NCBI GenBank assembly: GCA_033875255.1
Contig: JAWZSN010000010.1
Span: 100,622-164,621, forward strand
Reading direction: 5' to 3'
DNA: 64,000 nt
Source: Marinimicrococcus sp033875255
GTDB taxonomy: Bacteria > Pseudomonadota > Alphaproteobacteria > Geminicoccales > Geminicoccaceae
The position numbers and the translations under genes were made by a program. The notes below the pieces were generated by a model that did no database searches, was not told the origin of the DNA, and worked only from the letters and a program-made list of their open reading frames with translations. This document shows positions 37,844 to 46,541 of this stretch, piece by piece (position 1 is the first letter of the stretch; every line of letters starts with the position of its first letter).

Positions 37844-37859
37844 GTGACCAAACGGTCAC
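37844..37859. promoter_or_regulatory. inverted repeat, predicted TetR operator
   Basis: GTGACC-AAAC-GGTCAC: perfect 6-bp arms around 4 bp, directly after the predicted -10 box and 64 bp before the gene at 37923, which is co-transcribed with a TetR gene. Autorepression is the natural reading. Confidence 0.5.
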
Positions 37860-37922
37860 AATACGCGCTCGACGGGGAGGCGCGCCTCCGCACCGGGTCG
37901 GCCTTTCGCATGAGGTAGATCC

Positions 37923-38861
37923 ATGACGATGGGAATAGGTGCTCGCGGGCCACGCGCCGGCGCTGCGATCTGTGCCGCGCTGGCTGCCGTCGAGCGGGTC
38001 GCGAGCGGCGAGATCGGCGGTTTTGCGGTCCTGGCAGCGCTCGCCGGCGGCGAGGAGGTGGTGCGCCTCGAGACCCAGCGGATGGGTCTCGCCGGCGCGC
38101 TCGCCAACGCCTATCCCGAAACCCGCCGACGCTTCGAGGCGGCCTCCGTAGCGGCGCTGATCACCAGCGGCCCCGACCGGCCCGTCCCGCTCGCGCAGTT
38201 CCTGCCGGGCTCGAGCCGTGCGCTGGTCACCGGCCACCGTCTGCCCAACACGGCCGGCGCCGACGGCCGCCCGATGAACCAGCGGCTGCTCGAGCGGGTC
38301 GACGCCGGCATCGAGCCGGCGACCGCCCTCGACGAGCTGCTGCGCGTCGAGCCCGAGAGCGACGCCGGCTTCATCGTCGTGACACCGGCGCGGCTGGTCG
38401 CGGGCAATACTTGCCGGGTGAGGCGGCGTCCCGATGCCCGGCTGGCGCAACGCGCCTCGTTGCTGCTCGATGCCGAGGTGGCCGTGCTGCACAACGCGAT
38501 CAGGCCTGCCGAGTGCCTGGCCGGCCTCGCCGCCGCGGTCGCGCTCGAGGCGATGGAGACTGCCGCCCAGGCCCGGCCGATGCTCGACCTGGTGGCCGGC
38601 ACTGCCATCGAGGCCGCCGCCGAGGACGCCGTCGAGATCGACGCGCAGCGCCGCATCCGGCGCATTCTCAGCGCCAACCCGGCGCTGCCGCTGGCCGAGC
38701 GATGGACGGGGGCGGCGGTCTATCCGGGCTCGCTGGTGCTTCTCGACGGCAAGTGCATCGGCCGGACCATCGGCGAGGCGTGGGCGCTGGTGGGCGGCGG
38801 GCGAGTGCGCGCGCTGCGCGACGCCGGCCATGGGCGCATCTCCTTCGAGCTGCTGCCGTGA
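37923..38861 (+). CDS. hypothetical protein (possibly DUF6963-like)
   Basis: 312 residues, no named function. It starts with a small-residue-rich MTMGIGARGPRAG, has a Gly-rich GEIGGFAVLAALAGG (about 29-43), no signal peptide or membrane segment, and a C-terminal SLVLLDGKCIGRTIGEAWAL. The N-terminal pattern recalls proteins of unknown function beside transporter and TetR genes in other alphaproteobacteria, perhaps DUF6963; I am not sure. An Ntn-hydrolase-like fold is conceivable but not shown. Its stop codon overlaps the TetR start (GTGA), so the two are one expression unit. Divergent from the enolase-headed operon. Confidence 0.6.
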   Translation: MTMGIGARGPRAGAAICAALAAVERVASGEIGGFAVLAALAGGEEVVRLETQRMGLAGALANAYPETRRRFEAASVAALITSGPDRPVPLAQFLPGSSRALVTGHRLPNTAGADGRPMNQRLLERVDAGIEPATALDELLRVEPESDAGFIVVTPARLVAGNTCRVRRRPDARLAQRASLLLDAEVAVLHNAIRPAECLAGLAAAVALEAMETAAQARPMLDLVAGTAIEAAAEDAVEIDAQRRIRRILSANPALPLAERWTGAAVYPGSLVLLDGKCIGRTIGEAWALVGGGRVRALRDAGHGRISFELLP

Positions 38862-39514
38862 CGGCCGGGAGCCCGCGGCGCGGCGTCCGCGACCGCGCGC
38901 GCACCGAGGCCGAGATCGTGGCGGCGCTCGAGGCGATGATCCGCGAGGAAGGCGTGCACAAGGTCGGCGTCAACCGCCTGGCGCAGCGCGCCGGCTGCGG
39001 CAAGGAGCTGATCTATCGCTATTTCGGCGGCCTCGATGGCGTGTTTCTGGCTCTCATGGCGGGCGTCGACTACTGGACCCGCTCGGGCGACATCCCGTTG
39101 CGCGCGCTCGATGGTGGCCAGCCGCCGGCCGCTGCCATCCTCGACATGCTCAAGGGCCAGCTGGCGACCCTGCGCAGCGACGAGCTGGTCCAGGAGATCC
39201 GCCGCTGGGAGCTGGTGGAGGCCGACGGCACCCGCGAGAAGCTCGCCAAGCGCCGCGAGCGCCTGGCACGGTCCTTCATCGAGCGGGCGAGCGAGGGGGC
39301 CGGCGCCGACGTCGACGTGCCGGCGGTCACCGGCCTCCTCCTGGCCGGCGTGCTCTATCTCGTGCTGCGCTCCCGCACCGAGGATCACTTCCTCGGCGTG
39401 CCCCTGCAGGACGAGGCGGGCTGGCAGCGCTACGAGAACGCGCTCGAGCATGTCTGCCGGCGGATCTTCCCCGACAGCATGCAGTCCCCGTCCGGCGGCT
39501 CCGGCATCCCCTGA
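38858..39514 (+). CDS. TetR-family transcriptional regulator
   Basis: 218 residues. N-terminal helix-turn-helix at about 12-60 (RTEAEIVAALEAMIREEG, then VNRLAQRAGCGKELIYRYFGG), the typical TetR pattern, followed by a helical ligand-binding domain. GTG start overlapping the previous stop. The inverted repeat at 37844-37859 is its likely target, and the neighbouring aminoacylase and peptidase genes may be under the same control. Confidence 0.85.
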   Translation: MTAGSPRRGVRDRARTEAEIVAALEAMIREEGVHKVGVNRLAQRAGCGKELIYRYFGGLDGVFLALMAGVDYWTRSGDIPLRALDGGQPPAAAILDMLKGQLATLRSDELVQEIRRWELVEADGTREKLAKRRERLARSFIERASEGAGADVDVPAVTGLLLAGVLYLVLRSRTEDHFLGVPLQDEAGWQRYENALEHVCRRIFPDSMQSPSGGSGIP

Positions 39515-39568
39515 TCACCTTGCACCGGCGCCCGGCCAACGCGGCGCCCCGGTTTTGTTGAGGACACG

Positions 39569-41011
39569 ATGAGAAAATCCTGCTCCCTGGTCATCCGCAA
39601 CGTCTCGATCATCGACGGCACCGGGGCTCCTGCCCGCCAGGGCGATATCGCGGTCGACGGTGACCGCATCGTCGCGCTCGGCGACATCAACGGCTTTTAT
39701 GGCCAGACCGATCTCGACGGCGACGGGCTGGCGCTGGCGCCGGGTTTCGTCGATGTCCACACGCATGACGATCGCGCCCTGCTCTCCAACCCCGACATGG
39801 CGGCCAAGGTCAGCCAGGGCGTCACCACGGTCATCACCGGCAATTGCGGCATCAGCCTCGCACCCTTCCCCCGCGAGAAGGGGGTGGTCCCGCCAATGGA
39901 TCTGATCGCCCAGAATCCCGAGCAGCTCTTTCCGCGCTTCTCCGACTATTTCGAGGCGCTGGCGGCGCGCCCGCCGGCGATCAACGCGGCGGCCCTGGTC
40001 GGCCATTCGACCCTGCGCATGGCGGTGATGGACCGGCTCGACCGGGCGGCCACCGGGGAGGAGATCAAGGCCATGCGCTCGATGGTCGAGCGCTCCCTCG
40101 AGGACGGCGCCATCGGCATGAGCACCGGCCTCTATTATGCCCCGGCGGCGGCCGCCTCGACGGCCGAGGTCGAGGGAGTGGGCGAGCCTCTGGGCCGCTA
40201 CGGACGGGTCTACACCACCCATATGCGCGACGAGGCCGAGCACGTCATGGAAGCGCTCGAGGAGGCCTTCCAGATTGGCCGCTCGTGCGACTGCCGGGTC
40301 ATCATCTCGCACCACAAGGTGACCAACCCCAAGAACCACGGGCGTACCCGCGAGACCCTGCCCCTCATCGAGAAGCGCAGCCGCGAGCAGCCGGTGGGTC
40401 TCGACGTCTATCCCTACTGCGCCTCCTCCACGATTCTCGAGGAGCGCCGGGTGGGGCTGGTCGACCGCATCCTCGTGACCTGGTCGAAGGCACGCCCGGA
40501 CCTCGCCGGCCGCGATCTCTCTGAGATCGCCAGCGAGCTCGGCGTCAGCCGCGAGGAGGCGGCGCGGCGCCTGGCGCCGGCCGGTGCCGTCTACTTCACC
40601 ATGAGCGAGGACGACGTGCAGCGGGTGCTGAAGTTCCCGCAGAGCATGATCGGCTCGGACGGCCTTCCCCACGACGAGCGGCCGCATCCGCGCCTGTGGG
40701 GCACGTTCCCCCGCGTGCTCGGCCATTATTCGCGCGATCTCGGCCTGTTCGGCATCGAGGACGCGGTGCGCCGTATGACCTCGCTGCCGGCCGAGCAGTT
40801 CTCGCTGCGCGACCGCGGCGTGCTGCGCGAGGGCATGATGGCCGACCTCGTTCTGTTCGACCCCGCCACGGTGATCGACAGCGCCACCTTCGACGAGCCC
40901 ATCCGGCCGGCCGAGGGTGTGCGGAAGGTGATCGTCAACGGCCGGATGGTCTGGGACGACGGCAAGCCCACCGGCCAGCGGCCAGGCCGGGTGCTCCGGC
41001 CTGCCGGCTGA
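39569..41011 (+). CDS. D-aminoacylase / N-acyl-D-amino-acid deacylase family protein
   Basis: 480 residues, cytoplasmic amidohydrolase. Metal site HTH-like VDVHTHDD (H64, H66), bridging-cysteine motif GNCGIS (C93), THMRDE, ISHHK and GSDGLPHDERPHPR, all typical of N-acyl-D-amino acid deacylases, which release D-amino acids from N-acyl forms. GAGGACACG precedes the ATG. Lies 54 bp after the TetR gene. Dihydropyrimidinase-like activity is the main alternative. Confidence 0.85.
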   Translation: MRKSCSLVIRNVSIIDGTGAPARQGDIAVDGDRIVALGDINGFYGQTDLDGDGLALAPGFVDVHTHDDRALLSNPDMAAKVSQGVTTVITGNCGISLAPFPREKGVVPPMDLIAQNPEQLFPRFSDYFEALAARPPAINAAALVGHSTLRMAVMDRLDRAATGEEIKAMRSMVERSLEDGAIGMSTGLYYAPAAAASTAEVEGVGEPLGRYGRVYTTHMRDEAEHVMEALEEAFQIGRSCDCRVIISHHKVTNPKNHGRTRETLPLIEKRSREQPVGLDVYPYCASSTILEERRVGLVDRILVTWSKARPDLAGRDLSEIASELGVSREEAARRLAPAGAVYFTMSEDDVQRVLKFPQSMIGSDGLPHDERPHPRLWGTFPRVLGHYSRDLGLFGIEDAVRRMTSLPAEQFSLRDRGVLREGMMADLVLFDPATVIDSATFDEPIRPAEGVRKVIVNGRMVWDDGKPTGQRPGRVLRPAG

Positions 41012-41119
41012 GGCTCCGCCGCCGCCCGTGCCACCGCGCGGGCGGCGGGTCGCCTGCCCCGGCAGCATCTGCTAGACCGGTTTCTCCCGCTTTCCTGGCT
41101 GCTCTCGACGAGGTTCGTC

Positions 41120-42517
41120 ATGGCACTCGATCTGGCTCCGGTGCTCTCGCGCGTCGAAGGGGACTTCGACGGTGCGGTCTCGCGCCTTTGCGACTTCCTG
41201 CGGATCCCCAGCGTCGGCACCGATCCGGCCTACGATGGCGAGACGAAGCGTTGCGCCGAGTGGCTGGCAGCCCAGCTCCGCGACCTCGGCATGGAGGCCA
41301 GCGTGCGCCCGACCCCGGGCCAGCCGGTGGTGGTGGCGCACGACATGTCCGCGCCCGAGGGCGCGCCGCATCTGCTTTATTACGGCCACTACGACGTTCA
41401 GCCGGCCGACCCGCTCGAGCTGTGGGAAACCCCGCCCTTCGAGCCGTCCATCGTCGAGGGACCGCGCGGAAAGCGCGTGGTCGCGCGTGGCGCCGTGGAC
41501 GACAAGGGCCAGGTGATGACCATCGTCGAGGCGCTGCGCGCCTGGAAGACGGTGCACGGCAGCCTGCCCTGCCGCGTCACGGTGTTCGTCGAGGGCGAGG
41601 AGGAGAGCTCGAGCAAGAATCTCGTGCCGTTCCTCGAGGCCAACCGCGACGAGCTCAAGGCCGATATCTGCGTGATCTCCGACACCAACATGCTGGGCGT
41701 GGACGAGCCGGCCATCACCTACATGCTGCGCGGCATGGTCTATAACGAGGTGACGCTGCACGGCCCCTCGGTGGACCTGCACTCGGGCATGTATGGCGGT
41801 GCCGTGCCCAACCCCATCAACGAGCTCTGTCGAATCCTGGGCCAGCTGCACGACGAGAAGGGCCGGGTGCAGGTGCCGGGCTTCTACGACGATGTCCAGG
41901 AGATCGCCGAGGAGGAGGCCAGGGCCTGGCAGCAGATCCCCTTCGACGAAAAGGCGTTCCTCGCCTCGGTGGGCCTCGACCGCTCGGTGGGCGAGGAGGG
42001 GCGCACCGTGCTCGAGCGCGTGTGGTCGCGGCCGACCTGCGACGTCAACGGCATCTGGGGCGGCTACCAGGGCGAGGGCTCCAAGACGGTGATCGCCGCC
42101 AGGGCCTCGGCCAAGCTCTCCTGCCGGCTCGTGCCGAACCAGGACCCGCAGAAGATCCGCGCCGGCCTGCGCCGCTTCTTCGAGGAGCGCACGCCGCCGG
42201 GCTGCCGCATCGAGATCACCGAGATGGGCGCGGGTGCGGCGATCCGCGTGCCGACCGATTCGCCCTGGCTCGCGGGTGCGCGGCGCGGCATCGAGGATGC
42301 CTTCGGCAAGCCGCCGGCGATGATCGGCTGCGGCGGCTCGATCCCGGTCGCTGCCGCCATGCAGCGGGTCTTGGGCCTCGACACGCTGCTGGTGGGCTTC
42401 GGCCTCGACGATGACAGGGTGCACAGCCCCAACGAGAAGTTCGAGCTGGCCTGCTACCGCAAGGGCATCCGCACCCATGCGGCGATGCTGCTGCGCATGG
42501 CCGAGGCGCAGCGCTGA
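41120..42517 (+). CDS. M20-family metallo-dipeptidase
   Basis: 465 residues. Zinc site: GHYDVQP (about 93-99), DDKG, EGEEES (about 158-163), with an inserted dimerisation domain, matching Xaa-His/carnosinase-like and related cytosolic dipeptidases. No signal peptide. Follows the aminoacylase in the same direction (108 bp), so it may process small peptides or N-acyl amino acids in the same pathway. Distinct from the carbamoylase at 10535, which belongs to another M20 branch. Confidence 0.87.
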   Translation: MALDLAPVLSRVEGDFDGAVSRLCDFLRIPSVGTDPAYDGETKRCAEWLAAQLRDLGMEASVRPTPGQPVVVAHDMSAPEGAPHLLYYGHYDVQPADPLELWETPPFEPSIVEGPRGKRVVARGAVDDKGQVMTIVEALRAWKTVHGSLPCRVTVFVEGEEESSSKNLVPFLEANRDELKADICVISDTNMLGVDEPAITYMLRGMVYNEVTLHGPSVDLHSGMYGGAVPNPINELCRILGQLHDEKGRVQVPGFYDDVQEIAEEEARAWQQIPFDEKAFLASVGLDRSVGEEGRTVLERVWSRPTCDVNGIWGGYQGEGSKTVIAARASAKLSCRLVPNQDPQKIRAGLRRFFEERTPPGCRIEITEMGAGAAIRVPTDSPWLAGARRGIEDAFGKPPAMIGCGGSIPVAAAMQRVLGLDTLLVGFGLDDDRVHSPNEKFELACYRKGIRTHAAMLLRMAEAQR

Positions 42518-42533
42518 GACCGGGCCGCGGCCC

Positions 42534-42980
42534 ATGATGCTCTGGATACTGGGGGCGAGCGTGGCGGCGGTGGGCATGGCGCTCGCCGTCCAGCCGCTCG
42601 TCAATGCCCGGATGGGCATGGAGGCGGGGCATCCGGTCTACGGCGCCATGGCCTCGACGGCGGTGAGCACGCTGGCCTTCCTCGTCATCGCCGTGGCGAT
42701 GCGCCTGCCGCTCCCCGACCTGCGCGGGCTGCAGCAGGCCCCGGTCTGGGGCTGGACCGGCGGCATCATAGGCGCGGGCGTGGTGCTCTCGGCGCTCTTG
42801 GCCGCGCCGCGCCTTGGAGCGGTCACCACGGTCGTGCTGTTCATCGCCGGCCAGCTCGTCTTCTCGCTGCTGGTCGACCATTTCGGCTGGTTCGGCGTGC
42901 CGGTCCGCCCGGTCGACCTGCCGCGCCTGCTGGGCGTGCTGCTGCTCGCGGCAGGCGTGGTGCTGGTGCGCTGGCGCTGA
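42534..42980 (+). CDS. YdcZ-type (DUF606) DMT-superfamily transporter
   Basis: 148 residues, five hydrophobic segments covering nearly the whole protein. LAVQPLVNARMG near the start and GWFGVPVRPVDLPRLLGV near the end are typical of the YdcZ family of small drug/metabolite transporters. It starts 17 bp after the peptidase gene (tandem ATGs at 42534 and 42537), so it probably exports or imports something linked to that enzyme. Confidence 0.82.
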   Translation: MMLWILGASVAAVGMALAVQPLVNARMGMEAGHPVYGAMASTAVSTLAFLVIAVAMRLPLPDLRGLQQAPVWGWTGGIIGAGVVLSALLAAPRLGAVTTVVLFIAGQLVFSLLVDHFGWFGVPVRPVDLPRLLGVLLLAAGVVLVRWR

Positions 42981-43000
42981 GGCGGGCCGGCGCACCGCAG

Positions 43001-43100
43001 CCGGATCAGACGTTGAAGCGCCGGATCAGACGTTGAAGCGCCGGATCAGACGTTGAAGCGCCGGATCAGACGTTGAAGCGCCGGATCAGACGTTGAAGCG
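43001..43100. repeat. five perfect 20-bp tandem repeats at the ychF 3' end
   Basis: Unit CCGGATCAGACGTTGAAGCG, five identical copies without spacers. The rightmost copy contains the last codons and stop codon of ychF (minus strand ...CGC TTC AAC GTC TGA). The other four lie beyond the stop, so the gene end has been amplified outward by slippage. Between the YdcZ stop (42980) and ychF. Confidence 0.95.
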
Positions 43101-44183
43101 GAAGTGGCAGACGTCGCCGTCCTGCACCACATAGTCACGGCCCTCGAGCCGCATCCGGCCGGCCTCCTTGGCCCCCTGCTCGCCGCCCAGCCGCACATAG
43201 TCGTCGTAGGAGATGACCTCGGCGCAGATGAAGCCACGCTGGAAGTCGGTGTGGATGACGCCGGCGGCCTCGGGCGCGGTGGCGCCGCGCTCCACCGTCC
43301 AGGCCCGCGCTTCCTTGGGCCCGATGGTGAAGAAGGTCAGCAGGCCCAGAAGATTGTGGCCCTCGCGGATGACCCGGTTGAGGCCCGGCTCGTCGAGCCC
43401 GAGGCTCTCCAGATATTCCGTGCGCTCGGCGGGCTCCAGGGTCGAGAGCTCGGCCTCGATCGCCGCCGAGATCACCACGTGCCGGGCACCCTGCGCCTCG
43501 GCCATGGCGGCCACCTTCTGGGTCAGGGCGTTGCCTTGGGCGGCCGAGCCCTCCTCGACATTGCACACATAGAGGACGGGCTTGGCGGTGAGCAGATGGA
43601 AGCCCCGGAGCAGCGCCAGGTCGTCCTCGGAAAGCGTCAGCGCGCGGGCCTGCGTGCCCTGCTCCATCGGCGGCAGGACGCGCTCGAGCAGCTCGAGCCG
43701 AGCCTTGGCCTCCTTGTCCTGGCCGCGCACCCGCTTGACCAGGCCGTCCTTCTGGCGCTCCAGGCTCTCGATGTCGGAGAGCAGCAGCTCGGTCTCGATC
43801 AGCTCGGCGTCGCGCAGCGGATCGACCCCGCCCTCGACATGGGTGATGTCGTCGTCCTCGAAGCAGCGCAGGACGTGGAGGACCGCGTCGACCTCGCGGA
43901 TCGCCCCCAGGAACTTGTTGCCGAGCCCCTCGCCCTTGGAGGCGCCGCGCACCAGCCCGGCGATGTCGCGGATCTCGAGCTGGGTGGGCACGGTCTTTTG
44001 CGACTTGGCGAGCCCGGCCAGGAGATCGACGCGCGGATCGGGCACCGGCACGCGCCCGACATTGGGCTCGATGGTGCAGAACGGGTAGTTGGCGGCCGCC
44101 GCCGCGGCGGTCTCGGTGAGCGCGTTGAAGAGGGTCGACTTGCCGACATTGGGCAGGCCGACGATGCCGCAATTGAAGCCCAT
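43086..44183 (-). CDS. ychF: redox-responsive ATPase YchF (Obg-family)
   Basis: 365 residues, full length. P-loop GLPNVGKST (about 9-17), switch DIAGLVRGASKGEGLG, and a modified base-recognition loop (CNVEEG in place of NKxD) that makes it ATP- rather than GTP-specific. C-terminal TGS domain ends GDVCHFRFNV. Ribosome-associated, linked to oxidative-stress and start-codon selection in E. coli. Start overlaps the pth stop by 1 bp. The stop codon lies in a 20-bp tandem repeat array. Confidence 0.95.
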   Translation of the reverse strand: MGFNCGIVGLPNVGKSTLFNALTETAAAAAANYPFCTIEPNVGRVPVPDPRVDLLAGLAKSQKTVPTQLEIRDIAGLVRGASKGEGLGNKFLGAIREVDAVLHVLRCFEDDDITHVEGGVDPLRDAELIETELLLSDIESLERQKDGLVKRVRGQDKEAKARLELLERVLPPMEQGTQARALTLSEDDLALLRGFHLLTAKPVLYVCNVEEGSAAQGNALTQKVAAMAEAQGARHVVISAAIEAELSTLEPAERTEYLESLGLDEPGLNRVIREGHNLLGLLTFFTIGPKEARAWTVERGATAPEAAGVIHTDFQRGFICAEVISYDDYVRLGGEQGAKEAGRMRLEGRDYVVQDGDVCHFRFNV

Positions 44184-44797
44184 CAGGCCACTCCGTCAGG
44201 GGCCGCCCGGGCGCGCGGCGGCTTTGGCGGCTGCGTCTTGAGGGCGACCTTGTTCATGAAGCCGGAATCGTCGCCCCGGGCCAGCAGCGGGGCGGCCTCG
44301 GCGATGGCGTCCAGCATGGTCTCGAGCCAGTCCTGCTCGACCTTGGCGAAGTCGCCCAGCACATGGCCGGTGACCCTGTCCTTGTGGCCGGGATGGCCGA
44401 TGCCGATGCGGATCCGGCTGAAATCGCGCGTGCCGATGCAGGCGGCGATGCTGCGCAGACCGTTGTGGCCGGCGACGCCGCCGCCGAGCTTGACCCGCAC
44501 CTTGGAGGGCGCGAGGTCGAGCTCGTCGTGCAGGACGATCACGTCGGCGGGCGCGATCTTGTGGAAGCGCACCGCCTCGGCGACCGAGCGGCCGGACTCG
44601 TTCATGAAGGTCTGGGGCAGGAGCAGGAGCACCCGCCCGCCGTCCAGAACACCTTCCGCGAGCCGGCCGCGGAACTTGCTGCGCCACGGCCCGAGACCGT
44701 GGCGCGCGGCGATCCGCTCGGCCGCCATGAAGCCGACATTGTGCCGGTTGCGGGCGTATCTCTCGCCCGGATTGCCGAGCCCGACGAAAAGCTTCAT
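44183..44797 (-). CDS. pth: peptidyl-tRNA hydrolase
   Basis: 204 residues. Frees tRNA from dropped-off peptidyl-tRNA in the cytoplasm. VGLGNPGERYARNRHNVGFMA holds the active-site His (about 20-22) and Asn; LLPQTFMNESGRSV, VLHDELDLAPSKVRVKLGG and GGVAGHNGLRSI are conserved. Carries a C-terminal extension of about 15 residues rich in Pro and Ala. Order prs-rplY-pth-ychF is common in alphaproteobacteria. Confidence 0.95.
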   Translation of the reverse strand: MKLFVGLGNPGERYARNRHNVGFMAAERIAARHGLGPWRSKFRGRLAEGVLDGGRVLLLLPQTFMNESGRSVAEAVRFHKIAPADVIVLHDELDLAPSKVRVKLGGGVAGHNGLRSIAACIGTRDFSRIRIGIGHPGHKDRVTGHVLGDFAKVEQDWLETMLDAIAEAAPLLARGDDSGFMNKVALKTQPPKPPRARAAPDGVA

Positions 44798-44819
44798 GGC
44801 GTGCTCGAGCGGCCTCGCG

Positions 44820-45437
44820 TCAGCCCTCGGCGCCTTCCTCGGCGCTCTCGGCCTCGGCCGCCGGGGTCACGGTCGGCGGGACGATCGAGGCGATGGTGAA
44901 GTCGCGGTCGGTGATCGTCGGGTGCACCCGGTCGGGCATCGCCACGTGGCTGACATGCACCGTGTCGCCGACATCGAAGCCGGTGAGATCGGCCACCAGC
45001 TCGTCGGGGATCGCGTCGGCCGGGCAGACCAGCTCGACCTCGCGCCGGACGATGTTCAGCACGCCGCCGCGCTTGAGGCCGGGGGAAGCCTCCTCGTTGG
45101 CGAACCGGACCGGCACCGAGACCGTCAGCATCGCACCGCGCTCGGCGCGCAGGAAGTCGATGTGCAGCGGCTCCTCGGTGACGGGGTGGAACTGCGCCTC
45201 GCGCGGCAGCGCGTGCAGCACCTTGCCGTCGATCTCGAGGTCGAACACGGTCGAGAAGAAGCGGCTGTTGTGGGTCAGCTCGCGCTTGACCTGCTTGAGC
45301 TCCAAGGAGAGCTTCACGACCTCGTCGCCGCCGCCATAGAGAATGGCGGGCAGCCGGCCGACGGCGCGCAGGCGACGCGCCGGACCCTTGCCGCTCAGCT
45401 CGCGCTGCTCGGCATTCAAGACATGGCTCTGGGACAT
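44820..45437 (-). CDS. rplY: 50S ribosomal protein L25/general stress protein Ctc
   Basis: 205 residues, the long Ctc form: an L25 domain binding 5S rRNA (about 8-95) and a C-terminal TL5-type beta domain (about 100-190) with an acidic EAESAEEGAEG tail. An excellent AAAGGAGGT lies 5 nt before the ATG at 45437, better placed than for the GTG at 45440. Confidence 0.93.
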   Translation of the reverse strand: MSQSHVLNAEQRELSGKGPARRLRAVGRLPAILYGGGDEVVKLSLELKQVKRELTHNSRFFSTVFDLEIDGKVLHALPREAQFHPVTEEPLHIDFLRAERGAMLTVSVPVRFANEEASPGLKRGGVLNIVRREVELVCPADAIPDELVADLTGFDVGDTVHVSHVAMPDRVHPTITDRDFTIASIVPPTVTPAAEAESAEEGAEG

Positions 45438-45504
45438 CACTACCTCCTTTGCCCCTCCGGTTCGCGGTTGATTCCGCCCGGACAGACGAGTGAAACCTCT
45501 GGGC

Positions 45505-46437
45505 TCAGTCGAACAGGCTGGAGACTGAGCTCTCGCTGCTGATCCGGCTGATCGCCTCGCCCATGAACTGGGCCACCGACAGGACGCGGACCTTGTCCGT
45601 GACCCGGACCGCCTCGGTAGGCCGGATGCTGTCGGTGATGACGAGCCGCTCGAGCGAGCTTGCCGCCACGCGCGCGACCGCGCCCGCCGAGAGCACCCCG
45701 TGGGTCACGTAGGCCTGCACCGAGATGGCGCCGGCCTTCAAGAGCGCGTCGGCGGCATTGCACAGCGTGCCGCCGCTGTCGACGATGTCGTCGACGAGGA
45801 TGCAGCGCTTGCCGCTCACGTCGCCGATGACGTTCATGACCTCGGAGACGCCGGCGCGCTCGCGGCGCTTGTCGATGATGGCGAGGCCTACGTCGAGCCG
45901 CTTGGCAAAGCCGCGGGCGCGGGTGACGCCGCCCACGTCCGGGCTCACGATCATCAGCTTCTCGGTGCCCAGATTGTTGACGATGTCAGGCACCATCAGC
46001 GGGGTCGAGAACAGGTTGTCGACCGGTATGTCGAAGAAACCCTGGATCTGCCCGGCGTGCAGCTCCATCGTCAGCACGCGCGAGGCGCCGGCGGTGGTCA
46101 GCAGGTTGGCGACCAGCTTCGCCGAGATGGGCGTGCGCGGGCCGGGCTTCCGGTCCTGGCGCGCATAGCCGAAATAGGGGATGACCGCCGTGATGCGCCT
46201 GGCCGACGCGCGCCGCAGCGCGTCGATCATGACCAAGAGCTCCATCACGTTGTCGTTGGCCGGGTAGGACGTCGACTGGAGGATGAAGACATCCTCGCCA
46301 CGAACATTCTCGTGGATCTCGACGAAGACCTCCTGGTCTGCGAAGCGATGCACCGTCGCCTTGGTCAGATCCACACGCAAGCTGGCCGCGATCGCCTCGG
46401 CGAGCGGCCTGTTGCTGTTGCCCGCGAGCAGCTTCAT
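45505..46437 (-). CDS. prs: ribose-phosphate pyrophosphokinase
   Basis: 310 residues, standard length. Makes PRPP from ribose 5-phosphate and ATP for nucleotide, His and Trp synthesis. FADQEVFVEI (about 33-42), GYARQDRK in the catalytic flexible loop region, ELHAGQIQGFFDIP, VSPDVGGVTRARGFA and the PRPP loop LVDDIVDSGGT. The much longer frame reaching 47853 is a shadow; ATG at 46437 is the real start. Confidence 0.95.
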   Translation of the reverse strand: MKLLAGNSNRPLAEAIAASLRVDLTKATVHRFADQEVFVEIHENVRGEDVFILQSTSYPANDNVMELLVMIDALRRASARRITAVIPYFGYARQDRKPGPRTPISAKLVANLLTTAGASRVLTMELHAGQIQGFFDIPVDNLFSTPLMVPDIVNNLGTEKLMIVSPDVGGVTRARGFAKRLDVGLAIIDKRRERAGVSEVMNVIGDVSGKRCILVDDIVDSGGTLCNAADALLKAGAISVQAYVTHGVLSAGAVARVAASSLERLVITDSIRPTEAVRVTDKVRVLSVAQFMGEAISRISSESSVSSLFD

Positions 46438-46541
46438 GGGCAGAATTCCGCGATGTCGACAGGGGGAGGGCCGCGCGCCTTCTAACAGGACCGTGGCGGC
46501 ACGTAAACCTGTCGGGGGCGCATGGTCGCAGGCGGCTGCCC

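Noticed and set aside
43001..43100. CRISPR array or replication iterons
   Set aside because: The 20-bp units are directly abutting with no spacers and contain the ychF stop codon. No cas or replication genes are near.
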